Source: Aquanectria penicillioides (lineage: Eukaryota > Ascomycota > Sordariomycetes > Hypocreales > Nectriaceae). From it: a stretch of 64,000 bases of DNA. The stretch's first letter is position 1. Each line of letters starts with the position of its first letter. Position numbers and translations under genes: made by a program. The notes under the pieces are model-generated. The model searched no databases. It saw only the letters and a list, made by a program, of their open reading frames with translations, and was not told where the DNA came from. The stretch spans positions 2,121,001 through 2,185,000 of the forward strand of contig PYIU01000011.1 of assembly GCA_003415625.1 (NCBI GenBank). The letters run 5' to 3'. Shown here one piece after another: positions 56,043-64,000 of this stretch.

Positions 56043-57210
56043 TCAAACTCCGTTGGTCTCGGGCATCTTCTCCTTCTCACTTGCAGCCTTGGCCGCAAGA
56101 AGTTCCTCAAGGCCCCTATGCGTCGAAATCAAAGTTCCATCTCCAGTGGGGGTGTGGTAAGGCGATTTGGTGGATGTCTCTGGTGAGACTCTGACCACAT
56201 AATTTTTTGGCTGATCATCCACAACAAGGCGAAGAAGATCAGGTCGCGAGTAGTGCCCCACACAATCCGTCAATGTCTTGGCATAATCGATCTTGTCAAG
56301 ATCAATATCGCAGTAGATGAGCCCATCGTAATGAGGATCTGTCGGCTCGGTAAGTTGGCGACCGTCAGGGCCAAACACAGCAGCGCGACCACCACCTCCA
56401 CTTAGCATGAAGCTTCCCTGATCTGCACTTCCCTGGCCTTCGCTGTTAAGTCGACTCCCCTCTTCCGACAGAGGTTGGTTGGTGCAAAGGACGTATGCAC
56501 ATCCCTCGAGGGCATACATGCGGCTTGCCGTCAGTTCGTTGGCCTCGTTGAACAACGACCAGGGCTCAATGCCTCCATGATAAGCTCCGTTGAAAGGCCA
56601 AGCAGCAATATGAACTTGCTCTCCCTGCGCGTATGTGTGGTATTTCAACAGAGGTTGCAAATGTTCTATTAGGGGATTAGTACACCTAACGCGATGCACA
56701 CGGTTCTCGGCACTCACCCCAGCAATTAAGCATTCCAATCTTGCCTAGAGGCGTATCTGCTACGGTCGTCAAGGAATCACCCGTCGAATCACCAAAGAGG
56801 GTTCTTTCCACATGTGTTGGCTTTGTCTTTCGTCGATGAAGCAGGATGTTTCCGTCCGGCCCGATTAGAACCTGGGCAAGGTAGAGACTGGCACCAACCC
56901 GCTCGCTAAAGCCAAAGACAACATAAATCTTGTTCTCCGCAGCCGCGTTGCGAATTTTCAGCATTTCATCGCCATATGCGGACATGCTGTTCTGCATGTA
57001 CTTCTGGACAAGGGGAATGTTCTCCTTGTAGTTGCCCGACCACAGGAAATTGGGATATCCTGGGATCCAGACTTCCGAGAATGCGATGAGCGAAGCACCA
57101 TTGCCCTGCGCTTCCTGGATAAGGTTGATCGACTTTTCGATTCCCGCATTCTTGTTGAACCAGCATGGTTCTGACTGGCAGACTGCAGCCTTCCACTGTC
57201 GGATAGACAT
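56043..57210 (-). CDS. Fungal nitrilase / cyanide-hydratase-family enzyme
   Basis: Two exons, 57210-56718 and 56665-56043 (GTGAGT...ATAG), give 371 aa. The nitrilase triad is complete: Glu46 in FSEVWIPGYP, Lys128 in HRRKTKPTH, and Cys163 in LNCWEHLQPL, the last split from its Glu by the intron. QVHIAAWPFN and GHYSRPDLLRLVVDD are further family blocks. It converts nitriles to carboxylic acids, or cyanide to formamide if a cyanide hydratase; the sequence does not decide between these. Forms large spiral oligomers in known members. Divergent from the sugar transporter at 58125 and close to a Zn2Cys6 factor, so probably part of a catabolic module. Confidence 0.93.
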
Positions 57211-58124
57211 AATAAGATAATAGTTTGTTTAATTGGGAGTAATAGTAACTGCGATTGTGGTTTGTCGAGTAGAATAACCTTGGAAGGCGCGAGCTGGCTA
57301 GATTTATAGCCTGTCATGGTGTAAAGTGGCACAACAAACTGTGGTGAGTTTGTCACAACCGAGACCTCGTCATGCTATGTTTGGAAGCCCCAGTTTTAAG
57401 AATCGCAGTTCTCTCCTGATAGTCACTAGCAATACCGTATCGAGCAACTGGGGTAGTGCTGTAAGCTATGAGGTCACATTGCAAGCCGCTTCCCTACGCA
57501 TACGCCCTATCCTGTGCGCCCGGGTAGGTAGTACCCGGATATTCACACACGTCTGGACCGATATGGCAGCCCGGCAATTAATCGATAAGCCACCAACCCA
57601 GGATGGTATGCCTCGGATTAGATATATGGCATGGGGCCGAATACACAACACAATCAAGGCAATCGTTCTCAAGGACGTGGCGAATCACCAAGCGAGGGCC
57701 TAGACCCACGCCAACGCTTTTGGCTTTGGTCACAGGGCCCTGGCTTCTGGATACTGCTTTGCCGGATAGCTTGATTGGACTGCGGGGTTATGGCATCACG
57801 TGGAGGAGAGAATGGAGCCAATTCACATGGGGTTTGATTGGTGGTGTTTATCTTCTTAGCGTCAACTAGTAACCGCCATGAGAATCACAAGAGATGACAT
57901 GCAGCACCATCCTGAACCATGATAAGACGGGCCAGCCGCAGTCGTTATCCGGGTGGGCAGAACCCGGGGAACAATGCCATCCCTCCATATTATAGTCTGA
58001 CCGTTGATGTTTGGACTTAAAAACATCTTCCATCTCTCTCGTGATGAATATTGCTACAGTTCATCAGCTCCATTTTTTCGAAGAGCTTCACATACAACAT
58101 TGCATCAATAATTAATTCGAAGCG
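57211..58124. promoter_or_regulatory. Divergent promoter region, nitrilase / sugar transporter
   Basis: 914 bp between divergent start codons, with no gene supported. Likely controls both genes; no specific site recognised. Confidence 0.45.
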
Positions 58125-60054
58125 ATGAAGGGCTCACGCTCGTCCTCATACAACACTCTGGTAATTGGATACTTGGCACTGCTGTGGGTTCTAGTTCCTA
58201 ATTTCTATCGCCTGTAGGTTGTCCTATTTGTGGCAATTGGAAGTGTCACTTATGGCTACTGCTCCTCCATCATCGGAACCACCCTTGGGCAGCCGAGTTT
58301 CATAGAGTACTTCTCTTTGACAACTGGCTCTCGCACAGATGCTATCACGGGTGCCATGAATGGCTTGTTTCAAGCCGGTGGTTTTTTCGGTACGCTTTCT
58401 ACCACTCTCATGGCGGATCGGATAGGTCGAAGAAAGACCATCTTCATTGGTTCCCTCTTTGCCGTACTGGGAGCTGCCTTGCAGACTGGCTCTGTTCATA
58501 TTGCAATGTTTATGGTTGCTCGTTTACTCACTGGCATTGGTATCGGTATGAAAAGAACCTAATAGCCTAACAAGCTAAGTATAAGCTTACTCATCTGCCA
58601 TAGGGAATCTTGTGACGATTGTCCCACTGTGGCAAGGCGAAGTTGCCCCTCCGGTATCTCGTGGCTTCCTAGTTGGCATGCACGGTGAGAGACGCATTCG
58701 CTTACAAGTTAAATAGCCAGTCTTGCTAACTATATTCAGGTGTCTTCATTCTTTGTGGCTATTCTCTGGCTAGTTGGATGGGTGTCGCATTTTCCTTTGT
58801 CCAAGCTGCAGGAGCGCAATGGAGAATTCCACTTGCAATTCAGATGATTCCGCCCCTCACCCTGCTATGCGGTGTAATGAGCATGCCAGAGTCTCCACGA
58901 TGGCGTAGGTCAGATGCGTTTCCCTAAACTGACAGTTTGATTGACTCTGCTTTCCAGTAATCCAAAATGGAATGTCTGATGACGCCATGAAGATTCTCAA
59001 TAAGCTCCACGGTAACGACAGCCAAGCTGAAGGGCCCAGCTTCGCTCAGCGCGAGTATGAACAGATCCGCCAGCGTTTAGAACTTGACGAGTCCATGCCA
59101 TCCTCGTGGGCCATCATTTTCCAGACTCCTCAATACAGAAAGAGGGCTATCATTGGCTTCCTTACCATGTTCTGTGGACAGTGTACTGGAACACAAATCA
59201 TCAACAGTGAGTCTTGCAGTTTACGACTCGCCTAACTTTCTTGGGCTAAATGCAATCCAATCTAGATTATGGACCTAGCTTGTACGCTTCAATGGGATTC
59301 GACTCCACTAAACAGCTTCTCATCACTGCGGGATGGATTTCTGTTGGTATCCTCTCAAACTTTGGCAGTGCTCTCGTTTTGGATCGCATTGGAAGAATTC
59401 CCCTTCTGGGTCTGTATTCACTCAAGGAAGTCTCAAAATCCATCAACTTACGAGGTTTTATTAGTCATCGGTTTTGCTGGATGTGCCATTGCATTGATGC
59501 TAGAGGGTGTCATGGTAGCATTGTGCCAAGGTACCACCAACCAAGCAGGAATCGGAGCCGCAGTCTTCTTTCTCTTTCTTCACATTGTTTTGTGAGTATT
59601 TCCGTGACCTCAGCACTATGAAAAAAACAACCTAATATACATATACAGCTATGGAGGATGCATCGATGCGACAACGTACGTATACGTTACGGAGATCTGG
59701 CCTATGCATATTCGATCAAAGGGTAGCGCTCTTGCTACTAGCGGCCTGTTTCTGTCATCCTTGATATTGCAAACAGTCTCCCCTACTGCTTTCTCGCATA
59801 TCGGCTGGTGCTATTACATGGTTTTCATGTCTATCTCAATTGCGTCCGTTTTCGGCTTCTGGTGGTTCTGGCCCGAGGCATGTTTTCCCAGAAATGATAT
59901 GGTTGTACACCATTCGCTAACGCTTCTCTAGACCAAGGGCCTTGCGTTGGAAGAAATTGGCAAATCGTTTAATGACGATGAAAACATGGTTCTCAACGCA
60001 CAAAGCACTGATCCTTCTGTCCAGGCGGATGTCAAGGAGGACCTGAAGGAGTGA
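58125..60054 (+). CDS. MFS sugar/quinate-type transporter
   Basis: Nine exons: 58125-58160, 58218-58545, 58604-58684, 58740-58904, 58958-59206, 59266-59409, 59465-59591, 59649-59877 and 59932-60054. Every junction is in phase and the total is 481 aa. Sugar-porter signatures: MADRIGRRKTIFIGS in loop 2-3, ARLLTGIGIG, PLWQGEVAPPVSRGFLVG, PESPRWLIQNG, LDRIGRIPLL and PETKGLALEEI. The last of these forms only if intron 8 uses a GC-AG boundary (GAG|GCATGT...TAG). TEIWPMHIRSKGSA is the conserved helix 10-11 block. A plasma-membrane proton symporter for a sugar or a related polyol/acid; substrate uncertain. Confidence 0.95.
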
Positions 60055-60172
60055 ACGGGGTTCCACCCAGATGGAAACGCATTCAATCTCCAATCGGATG
60101 CTGTCAAACGTGACCTTTCCTTGAGATGTTTTCCATATCCAAGTCAGATGAAATTAAGATCTCTCTCAAGCC

Positions 60173-62448
60173 CTATGTTGTTGAAGGATCAAGTTCGTCG
60201 TAATAATATGTTGCACCAGAATCCGGAAACCAGCTGAAAATGTCGTCTCCATAGATGTCTAGAAGCTTGGGAGTCTCTGGTGATGAAATTTGCTGATTCT
60301 CCTGGCCTTGAGATTGTGTCAGGCTATATCGAGGGTTGTTGAATACGGGTGTCTGAATTTTCCACGCTCGGGCAATGTTTCTCAATGCCAACAACGACCG
60401 CGCGCTCCAGGCCCAAGCAGTCTCCATGATCTCCAAGCTTTCGACGCACACACTTAGGTTCCTCAGGGCCTTGTCCCGTTTCGACTCTGAATTTGTTGAC
60501 GCGTCCACGAGGAACACTACCGCAGCAGTAAAAGCACAGTGAACTGTGGAAATCACAGCAGTCCGCTATCCATCGAGATTAGGTTGCGAAATTTCTCAGT
60601 TCTCATTTGGTACTCACCAAGCCGTATCTCTTTTCCTGCCATCGAAGAATATTGGCGATACTTTCAGCAGAATTGCGACATGCTTCTGCATGGGAGTCGT
60701 CGTCTTTGAGACCTCCTAGTACATTGCCGTCAAATAATCTGGTTGCTTGTAGGAAAGGTCTATGTAGAAGGATGGTGACCACGTGGTACTGGAGGCTGTC
60801 ATGGTTGAGTAAAGAAACGAGCACCGCTGAGGGGCGGACTTGACTTACTGAAGTTGATAAACATGCGGCAGAATTGCACTTTCAGTGGAGTTTGGAGATT
60901 TAGGTAGCCGGAGATGGCCAGGAAGCGAGTTGTAGAATAAAACTAGCTGCACATGTGTTCGAATCGCCAGCTCATGGCGAGCATCGTCATCTAACGATTT
61001 ATGTGGAGAGTATCTGGGGGTGTTAGTTCAAGTTGGCGCGTGAACTCCCGGGGCGACCTACATAGAATCCAGTACCTCGGTAATCTCGGCAAGCAGTCTA
61101 CGTGTATGGGTAGCGACACTCACGCACCGGCAGCTTTGGTGAGGTACTTCAGTATTGCCATCATCCCAAGGGGCCAGCTCATCTTCCGAGTCCAAGGAGG
61201 GCATCTTGGCCGTGATATCACGCTCTTGAACCATTGAGGGTCGCCCAAGCCCTATGTTAAATAACCTACCACCGGGTCAGCTGGCAATTCTCAGATGTTG
61301 AGAAATAAAACGTACTTGTCAAGCATATATACTCCCCACCAGGTAACTTCACGATCCTCAACCTCTTCAGTGGTAAGCAACCCATCTGTAATGCAGTCGG
61401 AACAATCGACGTGGAGGCCCAGGTTCAATGCCATCCGCGTTGCCATGCCACAATAAATGAACCCAAGTGCTTCTTTATCCCGAGCGGTCTCGCACAGCGA
61501 CAATAACAAAACAGCCTGTACGGTTGTTGTGGTGGGAGCCTCCATTTCATACTGCAGCATTATTTTAACTCGGGCGAGGAAATGGTCACCAGACGTATTG
61601 GGATCATTTGGATCCCTTCTAATTTCTGGCCTATCCGAATATCTGGATGCCAGAGCGTATATCGCCGTGACGAGCAGCGGCGAATGAAAGCGTCCGAAGT
61701 TCTCTGCGCCATACTCTGCAAGGCTTGCCGTAAATAGCCTGCGAGAAATAAAGTACTGCCACTGGTTTTGCCATTTCCAAAACAGACTGAGAAGATGAGC
61801 TTGAAGGTCATCAGTTAGGTCAAGGGGCTCTAATTGGGCCATAGCCGCCTTGAACCCTTCAATCTGGATGTCTCTAGATGACTTTTGGCTGCTCATCGCC
61901 GTTTGCAACAAATTAAAGTTGCTTCGAGATCCAAAGTATCTCACCTCACCACCGTCGGCAATCTGGAATTTGCCAAGTGTATCTGCAACTTCATCAATTG
62001 GACTCGGCGCGGCGGCTTCTGGGGAGGTCTTCATGTACGGTGTAGAATCTAGGCGATCCGTAAAAGCAAGCGGGGCCATTGACTTGGCCGACATGCTTTG
62101 AGAGGAGGCTTTTGATAACGCCAATTGCCTCTCTAAATGAGCAATTCTGGCTTCAAGTGCTTTGACGTATATTTTACTAGGTGGCCTGAGAGACAAGTCA
62201 GCATTAGCTCATGCAAGCCATGTGAGGACGACATACTTGCGCTTGTTCTCGGTGAAGTGATAGACACATTCCTGGCCTCGATAGCTGCAGGCAGAGCATC
62301 TCACCGGATTTCCATCACACTAGACATCAATAAGATGAAATTCGTTACAGACATGAAAAAGAGAGGCGAATACCTTTGTCTTCTTTTCTCGACACCCCAA
62401 ACATGCGGTTGAGATCCGCTGCCGCATCTTCAGTCCGACTTCCGCCAT
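60173..62448 (-). CDS. Zn2Cys6 transcription factor with Fungal_trans domain
   Basis: Seven exons, 62448-62374, 62319-62237, 62185-61316, 61265-61062, 61013-60849, 60795-60618 and 60565-60173, give 655 aa. The zinc cluster Cys16, 19, 26, 33, 36 and 43 has standard spacing; intron 1 falls exactly before Cys26. A coiled-coil linker (KALEARIAHLERQLALSKA) follows. The Fungal_trans domain includes VEDREVTWWGVYMLDKLFNIGLGRP assembled across intron 3 in two parts (VTWWGVYMLDK and LFNIGLGRPSM). The C-terminus has YHVVTILLHRPFLQATRLF and a FSWFPDSGATYYYDEL acidic end that could activate transcription. Convergent with the sugar transporter (118 bp apart); likely regulates the module. Confidence 0.93.
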
Positions 62449-63346
62449 TGTTGCAATCGTAATTATTCAAAATAGCGAAAGTGTCGGCTTAAAGATAAAT
62501 ACATCTCATAAGGAACCTGCAAGAAACTGTGACGTGGGCGATACTGCGTCACCTCGTTGCGCTTTGCTACCGAGAGGTTGGACGAGAAGGCTCCAGTCTG
62601 AGAATGCCATTTGCGGAGACGCTCTCCCAGACCGAGGAACACACTGAAGTTGTCTACTCCGCTGCATCACGTGGAGGCGTCGCAGTCAAAGTAGTGTCTA
62701 GCGGTTTTGGGCAAGCTCCGTCTTTTAGCAACCCTGGGGGCTGTTGAGAAAGCTAAACTAGAAAGAGTTGAGCCAAGGGTTCGTGGCATGACGCATGCAC
62801 AAGCACTTATCAACATTCACTAACTATTCCTGGCTAAGGCCCTCCAAGACCCACGGCCTGCAGGAATGGTTCCTTTCTGTGCAAGACTAATGTTACGCTA
62901 CGTGGTGTCCTATGTCATGAATTCAAGGATTGCTACTGTTTCCAACATGTATTCGCATAGAATTTCGTGCGTTCCTCGCTTGATGTGTAGGAATCCATAG
63001 TGAGCACGCTGAAGGGTTAGGATGGATTCATGTTTTCAGTGTAGGGTAGCCTCTAACTTCGTCAAACCCCCGGCATGAATTGCAAGCATCGCCCAACTAA
63101 ATCATGTTTGAAGATCTTCAGGTATCTGAATTGCTAGAGATCTTGGTGAAAACTTCTAGATGAGTTATTCTTTTGCTTATGGCTGAGTAATGTAGAAGCA
63201 ATCCTTGATTATTTTAGTGAATAAAGTTCTAGTTATGTCGTTGAAAGCGGGACATGACAAGGAAATTCTACTTTCCAAATTCTACTTATCTACTTCCTTC
63301 TGTATCGTACTATATTGTAATGGGCATATCCTAGCTGTCCTCTCTT
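62449..63346. other. Intergenic region
   Basis: About 900 bp between the Zn2Cys6 start and the 3' end of the AtuA-like gene (both minus strand). No gene recognised. Contains the factor's promoter. Confidence 0.4.
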
Positions 63347-64000
63347 TCAGATCTTTCCTCTATCCAGAAAATTTAAAGGGACATCTACTTGTTTACACCT
63401 CAGATACTCCGCTAAATTCTTTCCCAGTACATCATAGCTTGAGTTTGCGCCCACTCCACGATCTAAGTGGTCCTTGAGAAGAAAATGTACAGCTACTGAT
63501 GTTAGATTTTGTTGGATCGAGTACCTAGAGCAGGAGACTTACCCCAAAGATTGGAAAGCTCGAACCTAAAGATGGGCTTTCCGACATAATCATCGCCTAA
63601 TAGTTCCTTCAATTTTTCAACTGTCAAGATGCTCCGAAGCCAGTCCCATTCATCTGCGTGTCGTACGAAAAACCCTACATTGGAGTCTGAACCCTTGTCC
63701 CCAGATCGAGCGTGGGCCACGTATCCCAGTGGTGCTCTGAGAGTAGGTCCCACCTCGGTGAGGTCAATTGGATTCAAAGTCTCATATGTCGTTTGGCTGT
63801 GGACAAATGGTTCAGTATCCATAGCAACAGGGACATGAATTCGCACGTCTTTGAAAGGAAGGTGGCAGATTTGATTGACGCGGCTCTGGGAGATGAGCGT
63901 CACCCAGTACTCATAGTACGGCTTTGGGACGCCTTGTCGCGTATCCATAGCAAAAGTGGCCCCTGGGTAACCCTGCATTATGTTGTCCATAATTGGTTGA
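63347..64000 (-). CDS. Acyclic terpene utilisation AtuA-like protein (DUF1446), C-terminal part
   Basis: The gene enters from the right edge. The frame is open from base 64000 to 63543, then a GTAAGT...CATCAG intron, then the last exon 63495-63347. The conserved end of the DUF1446/AtuA family is clear: FAMDTRQGVPKPYYEYWVTL, GYVAHARSGDKGSDSNVGFF, HADEWDWLRSILTVEKLKEL, LGDDYVGKPIFRFELSNL, AVHFLLKDHLDRGV and the terminal VDVPLNFLDRG. Bacterial AtuA belongs to the citronellol/geraniol degradation pathway; fungal members have no established reaction known to me. The N-terminal half, including the main domain, is beyond the window. Confidence 0.9.

Overview
The window looks like nuclear DNA from a filamentous ascomycete, most likely a Sordariomycete; the lineage is inferred from gene families, not measured. 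Almost every gene has short spliceosomal introns of about 50-100 bp with GTAAGT-like donors and CTAAC/CTGAC-like branch sites. The gene content is typical of such fungi: Zn2Cys6 transcription factors, RTA1 and PTH11-type membrane proteins, DHA1/ACS/sugar MFS carriers, Kex2-processed small secreted proteins, and one decayed gene whose stops fit repeat-induced point mutation (RIP). I rebuilt exon structures by joining frames at consensus splice sites and checking phase; unless stated otherwise every junction listed is in phase.

Layout. 1-9.2 kb: the 3' end of a fungal transcription factor, an RTA1-like membrane protein, a Zn2Cys6 factor, a dihydroflavonol-reductase-like enzyme, a five-exon transcription-factor-like protein without a zinc cluster, and an SDR. 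9.2-13.7 kb: gene-poor, with one small secreted protein. 13.8-17.1 kb: two decayed genes, a PTH11/rhodopsin-type receptor and a DHA1 MFS transporter. 17.4-30.9 kb: an alpha/beta hydrolase, an intact PTH11-like receptor, an ACS-type MFS transporter divergent from a Zn2Cys6 factor, an HSL-type esterase carrying one 1-nt frame break, a D-amino-acid oxidase with a peroxisomal tail, and an NmrA-like protein. 31-41 kb: a six-cysteine small secreted protein, an aminoglycoside-phosphotransferase-like gene broken by a single TGA, a small glyoxalase/VOC protein and a CmcJ/GA4-desaturase-like oxygenase. 41-45.8 kb has no recognisable gene. 45.8-47.2 kb: a secreted protein of nine cysteine-rich repeats. 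47.7-48.5 kb: a PHS1-type 3-hydroxyacyl-CoA dehydratase. 49-51.9 kb: a large gene of an uncharacterised fungal family, disabled by CAG-to-TAG type stops. 53.2-55 kb: a protein joining a probable papain-like (LRAT/PPPDE-type) domain to a long charged tail with five copies of a short SRF motif. 56-64 kb: nitrilase, sugar transporter, Zn2Cys6 factor and an AtuA/DUF1446 protein.

Two neighbourhoods look like catabolic modules with their own regulator and carrier: ACS transporter / Zn2Cys6 factor / esterase / D-amino-acid oxidase (21-29 kb), and nitrilase / sugar carrier / Zn2Cys6 factor / AtuA (56-64 kb). There is no PKS, NRPS or terpene cyclase. Broken genes beside intact paralogues, long gene-poor stretches and secreted repeat proteins suggest an accessory, fast-evolving part of the genome. 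The most novel-looking items are the nine-repeat cysteine protein, whose repeats form a three-fold higher-order array, and the papain-like protein with the SRF-repeat tail.
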